A DNA stretch of 64,000 bases, taken from Halomonas litopenaei (lineage in GTDB: Bacteria > Pseudomonadota > Gammaproteobacteria > Pseudomonadales > Halomonadaceae). The translations under genes were made by a program, and so were the position numbers. Numbering within the stretch: position 1 is the first letter of the stretch; every line of letters begins with the position of its first letter. Location of the stretch: the NCBI RefSeq assembly GCF_003045775.1, contig NZ_PXNS01000005.1:310001-374000 (forward strand), written 5' to 3'. Below the pieces are notes generated by a model. That model did no database searches. It was not told the origin of the DNA and saw nothing but the letters and a program-made list of their open reading frames with translations. Shown piece by piece: positions 28,119-39,167 of this stretch.

Positions 28119-30791
28119 ATGAGTCTTGGTTCAAGAGAAGATCTCGATCCGGTCGAAACCCAGGAATGGTTGGATTCCCTGGAGTCTGTTCTGGATCGTG
28201 AGGGCGAGGATCGTGCCCGGTACCTGATGACGCGGCTCGCCGACCGTTATCGCCAGGACGGCATGCAGGTGCCCTTCTCGGTCACCACCCCGCATCGCAA
28301 CACCATTCCGGTGCACTGCGAGGCCCCGATGCCTGGCGATCTGTTCATGGAGCGTCGTATTCGCTCGGTGATCCGCTACAACGCCATCGCTCAGGTCATT
28401 CGCAACAACAAGGCGAAGCCGGGACTGGGTGGCCACATCGCCAGCTTCATGTCCTCTGCGACTCTCTACGACGTGGGCTTCAACCATTTCTTCCGTGCCC
28501 CTAACGGCGACTTCGAAGGCGACCTGATCTACATCCAGGGTCACGTGGCACCGGGCATCTACGCCCGCGCCTACCTCGAAGGCCGGCTGACCGAAGAGCA
28601 GATGGACAGCTATCGCCAGGAAGTCGATGGCAACGGCCTGTCATCCTATCCGCACCCGTGGCTGATGCCGGAGTTCTGGCAGTTCCCGACGGTTTCCATG
28701 GGTCTGGGCCCGATCCAGGCGATCTACCAGGCCCACGTCATGAAGTACTTGCACTCCCGCGAGCTGCACGACATGCAGGATCGCAAGATCTGGTGCTTCA
28801 TGGGCGACGGTGAGTGTGACGAGCCGGAATCCCTCGGCGCCATCCACTTGGCCAGCCGCGAGAAGCTCGACAACCTGATCTTCGTCGTCAACTGCAACCT
28901 GCAGCGTCTCGATGGCCCGGTGCGCGGCAACTCCCGCATCATCGACGAGCTCGAGGGTGTCTTCCGCGGTGCCGGCTGGAACGTGCTCAAGGTCGTCTGG
29001 GGTCGTCACTGGGACCCGCTCTTCGAGAAGGACAAGAAGGGCATGCTGCAGAAGCGCATGGATGAGGCGGTCGACGGCGACTACCAGAACTACAAGGCCA
29101 ACGGCGGCGCCTACACCCGTGAGCATTTCTTCGGCAAGTACCCGGAGACCGCCGACCTGGTCAAGGACATGTCCGACGAGGACATCTGGAAGCTCAATCG
29201 CGGTGGCCACGATCCGTTCAAGGTCTACGCGGCCTACCACGAGGCGACCACCAACCCCAACGGCCGTCCTACCGTGATCCTGGCGCATACCGTCAAGGGC
29301 TACGGCATGGGTGGCGGCGACGGCGAGGCGGCCAACGAGGCGCACCAGGTCAAGACCATGGAGTACGAGGCGCTCAAGCGTTTCCGTGATCGCTTCGGCA
29401 TCCCGATCTCCGACGACCAGCTCAAGGAGGTGCCGTACTACAAGCCGGACGACGATTCGCCCGAAATGAAGTACATGCACTATCGGCGCGAACAGCTGGG
29501 TGGCTATCTGCCGAGCCGTCGCAACGACTTCGAGGCGCTCGAGATTCCCGGCCTCGATGACAAGACCTTTGCCTCCCAGACCGGCGGCTCCAAGGGCCGC
29601 GAAGTGTCCACCACCATGGCCTTCGTGCGGATCCTGAACGGCCTGGTCAAGGACAAGAAGATCGGCAAGCGGGTGGTCCCGATCATCCCCGACGAGGCGC
29701 GTACCTTCGGTATGGAGGGTATGTTCCGTCAGCTCGGCATCTACACCTCCGAAGGCCAGAAGTACGAGCCGGTCGACAAGGGGCAGATCATGTTCTACCG
29801 CGAGGATCAGAAGGGTCAGATCCTCGAGGAAGGCATCACCGAGGCCGGCGCCATGTCTGCCTGGATCGCCGCGGCCACCTCGTACTCGAATAACAACACC
29901 ACCCTGCTGCCGTTCTACATCTACTACTCGATGTTCGGCTTCCAGCGGATCGGTGACCTGGCCTGGGCCGCCGGTGACATGCAGGCTCGCGGCTTCCTGT
30001 GCGGTGGTACCGCCGGTCGTACCACGCTCAACGGCGAGGGCCTCCAGCACCAGGACGGTCACAGCCTGCTGCAGGCAGCGATGATTCCGAACTGCCGCAC
30101 CTATGACCCGACCTACGGGCACGAAGTCGCGGTCATCGTGCAGGATGGTCTGAAGCGGATGTTCTCCGACAAGGAAAACTGCTTCTACTACCTGACCCTG
30201 ATGAACGAGAACTACGAGCACCCCGAGCTCGAGGAGATTCCCGCCGAGGACATCATCAAGGGCATGTACCTGCTGCGCGAGACCAAGGGCAAGAAGGGCC
30301 ACGTCCAGCTGCTGGGCTCCGGCACCATCCTGCGCGAGGTCGAGGCGGCTGCCGAGATGCTGGCCGAGGAGTGGGGTGTGGGCTCCGACATCTGGAGCGT
30401 GACCAGCTTCAATGAGCTGCGCCGCGAGGCCCTGGGGCTCGATCGTCAGGCCTTCATCAACCCGGATGCCAAGCCCGAGAAGCCTCACGTCACCAAGTGC
30501 CTGGAAGGGCGCAAGGGCCCGGCGATCGCCTCGACCGACTACATGAAGCTTTACGCCGATCAGGTCCGCGCCTGGGTCCCGACCGACTATCATGTACTGG
30601 GCACCGACGGCTACGGTCGCTCCGATACCCGCGAAGCGCTTCGCCGGTTCTTCGAGGTCGACCGCTACTACGTCACCGTGGCGGCGCTCAAGGCGCTGGC
30701 AGATCGTGACGAGATCGACCGCAAGGTCGTGGCCGAGGCACTCAAGAAGTACGACATCGACCCGAACAAGCCCAACCCGCTCGAGGTGTAA
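28119..30791 (+). CDS. aceE: Pyruvate dehydrogenase E1 component (homodimeric type)
   Basis: 890 residues, against 887 in E. coli. The thiamine diphosphate motif starts GDGE (229-232) and ends VVNCN (256-260). The C-terminal transketolase-like domain is complete. It decarboxylates pyruvate and loads the acetyl group on lipoyl-E2. The ATG at 28119 follows GGAGA at 8 bases; an open frame upstream to 27801 has no homology. It precedes aceF by 74 bases in one operon; no lpd (E3) follows, so E3 must come from elsewhere. Confidence 0.96.
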   Translation: MSLGSREDLDPVETQEWLDSLESVLDREGEDRARYLMTRLADRYRQDGMQVPFSVTTPHRNTIPVHCEAPMPGDLFMERRIRSVIRYNAIAQVIRNNKAKPGLGGHIASFMSSATLYDVGFNHFFRAPNGDFEGDLIYIQGHVAPGIYARAYLEGRLTEEQMDSYRQEVDGNGLSSYPHPWLMPEFWQFPTVSMGLGPIQAIYQAHVMKYLHSRELHDMQDRKIWCFMGDGECDEPESLGAIHLASREKLDNLIFVVNCNLQRLDGPVRGNSRIIDELEGVFRGAGWNVLKVVWGRHWDPLFEKDKKGMLQKRMDEAVDGDYQNYKANGGAYTREHFFGKYPETADLVKDMSDEDIWKLNRGGHDPFKVYAAYHEATTNPNGRPTVILAHTVKGYGMGGGDGEAANEAHQVKTMEYEALKRFRDRFGIPISDDQLKEVPYYKPDDDSPEMKYMHYRREQLGGYLPSRRNDFEALEIPGLDDKTFASQTGGSKGREVSTTMAFVRILNGLVKDKKIGKRVVPIIPDEARTFGMEGMFRQLGIYTSEGQKYEPVDKGQIMFYREDQKGQILEEGITEAGAMSAWIAAATSYSNNNTTLLPFYIYYSMFGFQRIGDLAWAAGDMQARGFLCGGTAGRTTLNGEGLQHQDGHSLLQAAMIPNCRTYDPTYGHEVAVIVQDGLKRMFSDKENCFYYLTLMNENYEHPELEEIPAEDIIKGMYLLRETKGKKGHVQLLGSGTILREVEAAAEMLAEEWGVGSDIWSVTSFNELRREALGLDRQAFINPDAKPEKPHVTKCLEGRKGPAIASTDYMKLYADQVRAWVPTDYHVLGTDGYGRSDTREALRRFFEVDRYYVTVAALKALADRDEIDRKVVAEALKKYDIDPNKPNPLEV

Positions 30792-30865
30792 GGCATCGGT
30801 TGGAATGTCCGGTGGCATGGCGGGCCGGTGGCCCGCCTCCGTCAAGAGTTTGAAGGAGCGCGACC

Positions 30866-32902
30866 TTGAGTAGCGAAATCATCAAAGTGCCCGATATCGG
30901 TGGTGACACCGATGTGGAAATCATCGAAGTCGCGGTGTCCGAAGGTGACGTGATCGAGCCGGAAGACACCCTGATTACCCTGGAATCCGACAAGGCCAGC
31001 ATGGACGTGCCGGCGCCCAAGGGCGGCAAGGTCCTCAAGGTTCTGGTCAAGGAAGGCGACACCGTCTCGGAAGGCGATGACATCGTCGAGATCGAGGCCG
31101 AAGGTGGTGGCGACGCCGACGAGGATGCTGACGCCGACGCCGATTCGGCTGAAGAGTCGCAGGCCGATTCCGGCGGCGACGAGCAGGAAGCGCCCAAGTC
31201 CGACGACAAGCCGGCACCGAAGAAGAAGAGCGGCGGTGGCAGCAAGACCGTCGAGATCAAGGTGCCGGACCTGGGTGGCTCCAGCGACGTCGAGATCATC
31301 GAGGTGGCGGTGTCCGAAGGCGACGAGGTCGGCGAGGAAGACACCCTGATCACCCTGGAGTCCGACAAGGCCTCCATGGACGTGCCGAGTCCTCATGCGG
31401 GCAAGCTGGTCAGCCTGAACGTCAAGGAAGGGGATACCGTCTCCGAAGGTGACGTCATCGGCTCCATGGAAGTCGCCGGTGAAGGCGATGACGCGTCTGC
31501 CGATGCGTCTGCCGATGATAGTGCAGCCGAGTCCGCCGAAAGCGCGCCGGAAGAGCAGGACGAAGAGGACGATTCCGACGAGGAAGCCGCCGAAGGTGGT
31601 CGTCAGGAGGTTCGTGTCCCCGACCTGTCCGGTTCCAGCGACGTGCCGATCATCGAGATGGCCGTCAGCGAAGGTGACGAGGTGGACGTCGAGGACGCCC
31701 TGATCACCCTGGAGTCCGACAAGGCCTCCATGGATGTGCCGAGCCCCTTCAAGGGCAAGGTGGTCGAGCTGTCGGTGAAGGAAGGCGACAGCGTCTCCGA
31801 GGGCGACCTGATCGGCTATATTGAGGTCGCCGGCGCGGCGCCCAAGAAGAAGGCGCCGAAGAAGGACGCTCCCAAGAAGGACGCGCCGAAGAAGGACGCC
31901 CCGAAGAAGGATGCACCCAAGCAGCAGGCGGCATCCGGTCAGGGCTCTGCGGTGGCCGACAAGCCGCGTGATGGCAAGGATGTTCACGCCGGCCCCGCGG
32001 TGCGCATGCTGGCCCGCGAACTGGGTGTCGACCTGGCCCTGGTGAAGCCCTCCGGTCCCAAGGACCGAGTGCTCAAGGAAGACGTGCAGAACTACGTCAA
32101 GCAGGCCATGGCCAACCAGGGCAAGGGCAAGAGCGACGCCGCTGCGGCACCTGCTGCCGGGGGTTCGGGCATTCCGCCGATCCCGGATCAGGACTTCAGC
32201 CAGTTCGGCGAGATCGAAGAGAAGCCGATGGGCCGCCTGATGAAGATGGGCGCCAACAACCTGCATCGCAGCTGGGTCAATATCCCCCACGTGACGCAGT
32301 TTGACGAGGCGGACATCACCGAGCTCGAGGCCTTCCGCAAGTCGATGAAGGCCGAGGCGGAAGCCCAGGGCGCCAAGTTGACTCCGCTGCCGTTCATGAT
32401 CAAGGCGTGCGCCCATGCCTTGAACAAGTACCCGCAGTTCAACGTCAGCCTCAAGGCCGACGGCGAGACCGTGGTGCAGAAGAAGTACGTGCACATCGGT
32501 ATCGCCGTGGATACGCCCGATGGCCTGATGGTGCCGGTGATCCGTGATGCCGACAAGAAGTCGCTGATCGACCTGGCCAAGGAGTCGGTGGAGCTGGCCA
32601 AGAAGGCCCAGTCGAAGAAGCTCAAGCGTGACGAGATGACCGGTGGTTGCTTCACCATCTCGAGCCTGGGCTCCATCGGCGGTACCGCCTTCACGCCCAT
32701 CGTGAATCCGCCTGAGGTGGCGATCCTCGGGGTCTCCAAGGCGTCGATGAAGCCGGTATGGAATGGCGCGGAATTTCAGCCGCGACTGATGATGCCGCTG
32801 TCGCTGTCCTACGACCACCGTGCGGTCAACGGTGCCGATGCTGCGCGCTTCACCGCGCTGCTGGGGCAGTTGCTGACCGACGTGCGTCGCCTGTTGCTGT
32901 AA
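30866..32902 (+). CDS. aceF: Pyruvate dehydrogenase E2, dihydrolipoyl acetyltransferase
   Basis: 678 residues. Three lipoyl domains carry the same ESDKASMDVP site with lysines at 43, 168 and 286, separated by acidic Ala/Glu/Asp linkers. A Lys-Pro-Ala linker with tandem KKDAP units (about 328-352) leads to the E1/E3-binding domain (about 375-412) and the catalytic domain with DHRAVNGADAARF (His651). The start is TTG at 30866, chosen because GAAGGAG lies 7 bases upstream and the lipoyl domain begins at once. It forms the core of the pyruvate dehydrogenase complex. Confidence 0.96.
   Translation: MSSEIIKVPDIGGDTDVEIIEVAVSEGDVIEPEDTLITLESDKASMDVPAPKGGKVLKVLVKEGDTVSEGDDIVEIEAEGGGDADEDADADADSAEESQADSGGDEQEAPKSDDKPAPKKKSGGGSKTVEIKVPDLGGSSDVEIIEVAVSEGDEVGEEDTLITLESDKASMDVPSPHAGKLVSLNVKEGDTVSEGDVIGSMEVAGEGDDASADASADDSAAESAESAPEEQDEEDDSDEEAAEGGRQEVRVPDLSGSSDVPIIEMAVSEGDEVDVEDALITLESDKASMDVPSPFKGKVVELSVKEGDSVSEGDLIGYIEVAGAAPKKKAPKKDAPKKDAPKKDAPKKDAPKQQAASGQGSAVADKPRDGKDVHAGPAVRMLARELGVDLALVKPSGPKDRVLKEDVQNYVKQAMANQGKGKSDAAAAPAAGGSGIPPIPDQDFSQFGEIEEKPMGRLMKMGANNLHRSWVNIPHVTQFDEADITELEAFRKSMKAEAEAQGAKLTPLPFMIKACAHALNKYPQFNVSLKADGETVVQKKYVHIGIAVDTPDGLMVPVIRDADKKSLIDLAKESVELAKKAQSKKLKRDEMTGGCFTISSLGSIGGTAFTPIVNPPEVAILGVSKASMKPVWNGAEFQPRLMMPLSLSYDHRAVNGADAARFTALLGQLLTDVRRLLL
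31852..31926 (+). repeat. Tandem 15-base repeats in the aceF linker
   Basis: About five copies of a 15-base unit encode (P)KKDA in the flexible linker before the E1/E3-binding domain. Copies differ at third positions, so the repeat is old or kept at protein level. Number of units may vary between strains. Confidence 0.75.
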
Positions 32903-32924
32903 TTCCGGCCGAACGCGAGAACAG

Positions 32925-32949
32925 AACGGCGCCGCAAGGCGCCGTTTCT
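32925..32949 (+). terminator. Terminator after aceF
   Basis: A 9-base stem (AACGGCGCC with GGCGCCGTT) with a GCAA loop, then TCTC; the T tract is weak. Confidence 0.6.
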
Positions 32950-33101
32950 CGTCCTGCCGTCGCCTCTGTCGGCGTGCCGCACGGATGTGCCAGGCCGGGC
33001 GAATCGTGACGCTTTGATGACTCCTGACCAAAGTGCAATCTAGATGCCAGCAGCTTGATGTTAAACGCTTTTTCTGCAGGTTTTCGGTGAGTTGCGAGTA
33101 A

Positions 33102-33848
<747 letters not shown>

Positions 33849-33874
33849 TCTACCGCACCACGCTTGCTGCAATC

Positions 33875-33912
33875 GACTCACGGCCCGCCCCAAGGCGGGC
33901 CGTGAGTCGTTT
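33875..33912 (+). terminator. Terminator after adk
   Basis: A perfect 15-base stem (GACTCACGGCCCGCC with GGCGGGCCGTGAGTC), CCAA loop, then GTTT. Confidence 0.85.
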
Positions 33913-33917
33913 ATAAT
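33912..33917 (+). promoter_or_regulatory. Consensus -10 box before tsaB
   Basis: TATAAT matches the -10 consensus exactly, 32 bases before the tsaB ATG. The -35 position would fall in the adk terminator loop and shows no match, so support is partial. Confidence 0.35.
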
Positions 33918-33948
33918 GTGCCGGATTCACTACCAGGATGAGCCTGAC

Positions 33949-34668
33949 ATGACCTTGATTGTGGCCCTCGACGCCTCTTCGAGCGCCTGCTCCGCGGCCC
34001 TGCTGCGTCGCCAGGAGGGTAGCCCGGACGAGGTGATATCGCGTTTTGCGCAGACCCCGCGAGAGCATACCCGCCGCCTGTTGCCGATGGTCGACGAAGT
34101 GCTGGCCGAGGCCGGAGTGGCGGCCAGCGAGCTGGACGCCGTGGCCTACGGGCGCGGTCCTGGTTCCTTCACCGGACTGAGAATCGCCGCGGGTGTGGCC
34201 CAGGGGCTGGCCTACGGGCTGGACCGGCCGCTGGTCGGTGTGTCGACGCTGGAGGCACTGGCGCTGGGTGGCCACCTGCGCCATCGCTATCGCTACATGG
34301 TCACCGCGCTGGACGCCCGCATGGGCGAGATCTACGTCGGCGCCTGGCGGGTCGAGGATGGGCGGCCGTTGGCACTGATGGACGAAGCGGTGCTGCCGCC
34401 CGAACGGCTGGTGCTGCCCCGCGAGCATGAAGACCATGATTGGGTGGGGCTGGGGTCGGGCTGGGCGCTGTGGGATCAGATGCCCGCCGAGATCCAGGCC
34501 AGCCTCAATCTGACCGTGAGTGATGTCGATCCTGCCGCCGAGGACATGGTGCGTCTGGCCGCCGAAGTCTTTGCTGCAGGCGATGCCCAGCGTCCCCACG
34601 ACGCCCAGCCCGTCTATCTGCGCGACCAGGTGGCCTGGAAGAAGACCGAGCGAAAGGCGCGCTCGTGA
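33949..34668 (+). CDS. tsaB: tRNA threonylcarbamoyladenosine biosynthesis protein TsaB
   Basis: 239 residues of the ASKHA fold: [16 protein letters not shown] at the N-terminus and [25 protein letters not shown] (read in two parts) are family signatures. TsaB partners TsaD and TsaE to add the threonylcarbamoyl group to A37 of ANN-decoding tRNAs. The ATG at 33949 follows AGGATGAG. Its stop overlaps the GTG start of rsmJ (GTGA). The product of its pathway is the substrate of TrmO, encoded at 24558-25295. Confidence 0.93.
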   Translation: MTLIVALDASSSACSAALLRRQEGSPDEVISRFAQTPREHTRRLLPMVDEVLAEAGVAASELDAVAYGRGPGSFTGLRIAAGVAQGLAYGLDRPLVGVSTLEALALGGHLRHRYRYMVTALDARMGEIYVGAWRVEDGRPLALMDEAVLPPERLVLPREHEDHDWVGLGSGWALWDQMPAEIQASLNLTVSDVDPAAEDMVRLAAEVFAAGDAQRPHDAQPVYLRDQVAWKKTERKARS

Positions 34669-35411
34669 GCGTCCGACTGAGCCCTGACCTGGCGCTGCCC
34701 TTCGTGCTGGACACCGACCCCGAGGCGGCGCTGGCGCTGGAACGGGATGACCAGGGCAGGTTGGTGCTGGTCGGCGACGAGGCCCGCTATGGCAAGCCAC
34801 TGTGGGTGGACTTCGTCGGTGGGCGCGCCGGCCACCGGCGGCGTTTTGGCGGTGGGCGCGGTCAGCTGGTGGCTCGGGCCTGTGGTCTGGCCAAGGGCGT
34901 CACCCCGAGCATCATCGATGCCACCGCGGGTCTAGGCCGTGACGCCTTCGTGCTGGCGAGCCTGGGCGCCGAGGTGCTGTTGATCGAGCGGGTAGCCGCC
35001 ATTGCGGCCCTGCTGGATGACGGACTCCGGCGTGCGCGGGAGGATAGCGACACTCAGGAAGCGGCGGCGCACATGCACCTAGCCCATGGCGACAGCAGTC
35101 GTGAGCTTGGCGCCATCGTGGCAGCGGCCGGGGTAGCCCCGGAGGTGATCCACCTGGACCCGATGTTCCCCCACCGCGACAAGTCGGCCCTGGTCAAGAA
35201 GGAGATGCGGCTGTTTCGCGAGTTGGCCGGGGACGATGACGATGCGCCTCGGCTACTGGAAGCGGCGCTGGACGTCGCCAGCCACCGCGTGGTGGTCAAG
35301 CGTCCGCGCAAGGCGCCTGCCATAGCAGGCCCCGAGCCGAGGCATCGACTCGAGGAGAAGACCAGCCGCTACGACATCTACGTGCACCGCTCGCTCAAGG
35401 CTGAGCGCTGA
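34665..35411 (+). CDS. rsmJ: 16S rRNA (guanine(1516)-N2)-methyltransferase
   Basis: 248 residues, near E. coli RsmJ (YhiQ, 250). Recognised by [20 protein letters not shown], the SAM-binding [20 protein letters not shown] and the catalytic-type [10 protein letters not shown]. The GTG start overlaps the tsaB stop by four bases, so it is coupled. Its 3' end overlaps that of plsB on the other strand by 17 bases. Confidence 0.92.
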   Translation: MSVRLSPDLALPFVLDTDPEAALALERDDQGRLVLVGDEARYGKPLWVDFVGGRAGHRRRFGGGRGQLVARACGLAKGVTPSIIDATAGLGRDAFVLASLGAEVLLIERVAAIAALLDDGLRRAREDSDTQEAAAHMHLAHGDSSRELGAIVAAAGVAPEVIHLDPMFPHRDKSALVKKEMRLFRELAGDDDDAPRLLEAALDVASHRVVVKRPRKAPAIAGPEPRHRLEEKTSRYDIYVHRSLKAER

Positions 35412-37839
35412 CCTCTGAGGGAGCTTCGACGGCCTCCTCGCGGTGACGGCTGATCAACGCCAGGCGCCGCCGCAGCGAGGCGTCGAGCAGGCGTGAGGCC
35501 CGCTGGGCCGCGCGCTTGAGGCACTCGTCGAAGTGCAGCCGGTCCTGCTCGAGCCACACCCAGCCTTCGTGCTCGAGGGTGTCGATCAGGGTCTCGAACA
35601 GCTTGGGATCGAAGAACTCCGGCGCCTCGCGACCGCTGAGCAGACCAAGTCGCTCCGACAGCGCACGCGAGCGCTCCTTCAGGGTGGCCCGGTCCAGTGC
35701 CCCCGATCCGGATCGCAGCAGCACCTCGATCAGCAGGGCGTTGCGCTCCAGCGATGGCTGGATCATACGCCCGATCAGTTCGAGGCGTTCTCTGCCTTCG
35801 AGACTTTCCACCGGGGTAAAGCCTTCGCCATGGCGCTCCAGCAGCCCCAGGTCCACCTGAACGGCAAGAATGGCCGCGAGGCGTTCTTTCATGTTCGCGC
35901 TTTCATCGACACAGAACTCCCGGGCCAGTGGCGGCCAAAGCGGCGTCAACAGGTCGCAGAGTTCGTGCAGGCTGCGTTGGTGGCGGCTGCGAAAGGCAAA
36001 GGCAACCAGCGCCGGCAGGGCGAACAGATGCAGCACGTTGTTGCGATACCAGGCCAGTAGTGCCGCCTGCTCGGGCGTGGTGCTGACGATGTCTCCCAGG
36101 CTATGGGCGTGGCGCTCGACCATGCCCAGGTCCACCGCCCTGGCGATGCAGGCTTCCGGAGACTCGTCGGGCAGGCTGGGTCTTTCGCCGCAGGCGGGGC
36201 TGTCGGCCAGGCGACAGAGCAGGGCAAGCTGGTCGGTCAGGGTGGCGTACTCCAGGGCGCGGTGCGGGGACGAGAGTAGCGCGAGGCCTGTCAGGTTGAT
36301 GGCATTCAGCGCCGCCACCCGATTGATGCGCCGGGTCAGGGATCTGCCAAGCGTGGTGACCGTCGGTGCCAGCCAGTCGGGGCGCGGCGACTCGTCGTCT
36401 CGCCAGCCGGGGGCGTGGCTATCGAGAAAGCCCCCGATGGGCAGCGGCTCGCCGATATTGACCGATACCCGGCCGTAGGGCTCGCGCAGACGTCCGAGCA
36501 CCCGCAGCAGATCCAGCGGGGACTCCTTGCGCTTCTTGCCACCGCCCAGTTCGCGCTGGTAGCTGGAGTTCTCGAGAATACGCTCGTAGCCGATATAGAC
36601 CGGAACAAAGACCATCGGCCGCTCGTCGACCCGCTGGCAGCGCAGGAAGGACCGCAGTGTCATCGCCAGCATGCCAGGACGAGGCGTGAGCATGCGACCG
36701 CTGCGGGAACGACCGCCTTCGATGAAGTACTCCATCGGATAGCCCCGGGCCAGCAGGCGGTGCAGATATTCGTTGAACACCGCGCCGTAGAGGCGGTTGT
36801 CGCGAAAGCTGCGACGCAGGAAGAAGGCGCCACCACGTCTCAGCAAAGGGCCGATCAACGGCATGTCAAGGTTGCGTCCTGCGGCGATGTGGGGCGGCAT
36901 CAAGCCTTCGCGGTAGAGCACGTAGGACAGCAGCAGGTAGTCGATATGGCTGCGGTGGCAGGGCACGTAGATCAGGGTGTGATCCTCGGCCAGGGCCTTG
37001 ACCTCTTCCAGACCATTGACGTCGACGCCGTCGTAGAGCCGGTTCCACAGCCGCTTCAAGGCGCCGGCCAGAAAGCGCAGCACCGGATAGGTCATGTTGG
37101 CGGCGATCTCGTGGCCATAGCGTCTGGCGCGTCGCTTGAGTCGTTTGCGTGAGCTGGCCTTCTCTGCCAGTTGGTCGATCTCCCGACGCACCTCGTCGCT
37201 TGCCACCACTCCCTGGATCATCGTGCTGCGGTGCGACAGGTCCGGCCCCAGTACCCGCGTACGCACCCGGCGAAAGTGTACCCGCAACAGCCTTGCCGCC
37301 TTGCGGTTGGTGCGTGGGGCGTCACCGTCATGCAGTTCTTCGAGGTGCAGCGGGGCGCCGAACTGGATTTCCACGTCGCGGCCGTTGACCAGCACCGACA
37401 GCGCTCGCCGCAGTCGTCCGGTCAGGCGCCAGCTGTCCGCTGCCAGCAGATGCCAGAGACCGAAGTCCTTGCCCGGGGCTCGCCCCCAGAACACACTGAC
37501 GGGCACCAGCTGTATCCGGGTGTCGCTGGTGATCAGCTCGGTGAAGGGCGCGACACCGGTGGCTTGGCCCGGCCACAGCCGGAACCGGCGTGCCGGCAGC
37601 GCCACGCAGCGCGGCAGGTTGCTGTCGGGCAGCGCCAACCGGCCACGCGCCGGGGGCAGGCCATGACGTTGGCAGTAGCTGTCCAGCAGCAGGGCGTCGC
37701 TCAGCGAGGGGCGCGGTAGCACATAGAGCGTCGGCAGCTGCGGATCCAGCGCCAGTTTATCCGGCGTCGGTTCCGCCAGCCGAACCTCGGTCCACAGTTC
37801 GATGAGTCGGCGCAGCGGTGCGCGAAGCATGCCAGGCAT
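35395..37839 (-). CDS. plsB: Glycerol-3-phosphate 1-O-acyltransferase
   Basis: 814 residues from the ATG at 37839, close to E. coli PlsB (807). The four acyltransferase blocks are present: [52 protein letters not shown] and FVPVYIGYE. It makes lysophosphatidate at the inner membrane. Frames further upstream (to 38004) stay open but show no family match; a second ATG three codons in is also possible. The divergent neighbour is a cardiolipin synthase, so two phospholipid genes share a 141-base intergenic region. Confidence 0.93.
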   Translation of the reverse strand: MPGMLRAPLRRLIELWTEVRLAEPTPDKLALDPQLPTLYVLPRPSLSDALLLDSYCQRHGLPPARGRLALPDSNLPRCVALPARRFRLWPGQATGVAPFTELITSDTRIQLVPVSVFWGRAPGKDFGLWHLLAADSWRLTGRLRRALSVLVNGRDVEIQFGAPLHLEELHDGDAPRTNRKAARLLRVHFRRVRTRVLGPDLSHRSTMIQGVVASDEVRREIDQLAEKASSRKRLKRRARRYGHEIAANMTYPVLRFLAGALKRLWNRLYDGVDVNGLEEVKALAEDHTLIYVPCHRSHIDYLLLSYVLYREGLMPPHIAAGRNLDMPLIGPLLRRGGAFFLRRSFRDNRLYGAVFNEYLHRLLARGYPMEYFIEGGRSRSGRMLTPRPGMLAMTLRSFLRCQRVDERPMVFVPVYIGYERILENSSYQRELGGGKKRKESPLDLLRVLGRLREPYGRVSVNIGEPLPIGGFLDSHAPGWRDDESPRPDWLAPTVTTLGRSLTRRINRVAALNAINLTGLALLSSPHRALEYATLTDQLALLCRLADSPACGERPSLPDESPEACIARAVDLGMVERHAHSLGDIVSTTPEQAALLAWYRNNVLHLFALPALVAFAFRSRHQRSLHELCDLLTPLWPPLAREFCVDESANMKERLAAILAVQVDLGLLERHGEGFTPVESLEGRERLELIGRMIQPSLERNALLIEVLLRSGSGALDRATLKERSRALSERLGLLSGREAPEFFDPKLFETLIDTLEHEGWVWLEQDRLHFDECLKRAAQRASRLLDASLRRRLALISRHREEAVEAPSEVSAQP

Positions 37840-37980
37840 AGCAATTCCGTTGTTCGGGGCAGTAGGCGAGGACCGTCTGCGGGCCATCCATGTCGTGCCG
37901 TCAGTATAACGATCGGGTAGGGTGGCGCCATGATCTGCTTGATATCCGCTTGATGTAACACCGCCAGGGAGACGTGCAGC

Positions 37981-39093
37981 ATGACCACCGCGTGGCGACA
38001 GCATAATCGCGTCGATCTATTGCCGGAGGCCGATCGCTTCCTGCCGGCGCTGTTCGAGGCGGTGGCCGAGGCCCGTCAAAGCGTGCTGATCGAACTTTAT
38101 CTGATGGAGTCCGGCGAACTGGCCGACCGCGTCATCGAGGCGCTGGTGGCCGCATCGCAGCGCGGCGTCGCCGTCTATCTACTGTTGGACGGTTTCGGCG
38201 CCATGGGGCTTTCAGGCCAGGATAGAGAACGCCTGATCGCATCCGGCGTGTGGTTGCGGGACTTCAACCCGCTGGGCTGGCACTCGCTGGGACGCAACGT
38301 CAGTCGTGATCATCGCAAGCTGGTGGTGGTGGATCAGCGACTGGCCTTTACCGGGGGCTTTGGCGCCGTCGATGAGTTCCTGGCGGCCTGGTTCGAGGTG
38401 GCCGTTCGTGTCGAGGGCCCGGTGGTGGACGACTGGGTGGCACTGTTTGCCCAGGTGTGGAACTCGCCGCTGACCAGAGGCGCCCCGCAGGCGCCGGCGC
38501 TGCCGTCGCCGAGTGGCGAGAGGCGCCATGACCCTGGAGTCAGGGCACGGGTGATCTGGGGGCGGGGGTACCGCTTTCAGGCCATTCGCCACTCACTGCA
38601 GGAGCGAATCGCCCGCGCCGAACGGCGCCTGTGGCTGTGTACGCCCTACTTTGTGCCCACCCTGGGGCTGAGGCTCAGGCTGCAGCGTGCGGCGCGCAAG
38701 GGCCGCGACGTGCGCCTGCTGCTGCCGGGGCGGGACCACGACCATCCCGGCATCCGCTACGCTGGGCAACGCTTCTACACTCGGTTGCTGCGGGCGGGTG
38801 TGCGCATCTACGAGTTCCAGCCCAGCTTCATCCACGCCAAGTTTGTGGTCGCCGATGACTGGGTCAGCCTGGGTTCCTGCAACTTCGACCACTGGAGCTT
38901 GCAGTGGAACCTCGAGGCCAATCAGGAGGTCGAGGACGCCGTCCTGGCCGACGAGGTCGCGGCGCTGTTCGAGCGCAATTTCGCGGCGAGTCGGGAGATC
39001 ACCCGGGAAAGCTGGGCGCGCCGCTCCTGGTGGGCCAGGATCAGGACCTGGCTGTACGGCACCCTTGATGGCTGGCTGACCCGCTTGCGCTGA
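37981..39093 (+). CDS. Phospholipase D family cardiolipin synthase, ClsB-like
   Basis: 370 residues with two HKD motifs: His111-Lys113-Asp118 in HRKLVVVDQ and His285-Lys287-Asp292 in HAKFVVADD. There are no N-terminal membrane helices, unlike ClsA, so it resembles ClsB (413 residues in E. coli). It would join phospholipid head groups to make cardiolipin. The ATG has GGGAG 9 bases upstream. The C-terminal 35 residues are Arg/Trp-rich and probably bind membrane. Confidence 0.87.
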   Translation: MTTAWRQHNRVDLLPEADRFLPALFEAVAEARQSVLIELYLMESGELADRVIEALVAASQRGVAVYLLLDGFGAMGLSGQDRERLIASGVWLRDFNPLGWHSLGRNVSRDHRKLVVVDQRLAFTGGFGAVDEFLAAWFEVAVRVEGPVVDDWVALFAQVWNSPLTRGAPQAPALPSPSGERRHDPGVRARVIWGRGYRFQAIRHSLQERIARAERRLWLCTPYFVPTLGLRLRLQRAARKGRDVRLLLPGRDHDHPGIRYAGQRFYTRLLRAGVRIYEFQPSFIHAKFVVADDWVSLGSCNFDHWSLQWNLEANQEVEDAVLADEVAALFERNFAASREITRESWARRSWWARIRTWLYGTLDGWLTRLR

Positions 39094-39167
39094 GGCGCCG
39101 GCTATCGCTTGCTCCGGTGCTGACCAGCGCCTGGCCTGTGACGCGCTATCGCTTGGCCTGTTATTCG

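Noticed and set aside
28641..30845. Minus-strand frame of 734 codons, and a similar one at 30842-33031
   Set aside because: They are antisense shadows of aceE and aceF, which are certain; the translations are Val/Leu/His/Gly-rich without motifs.
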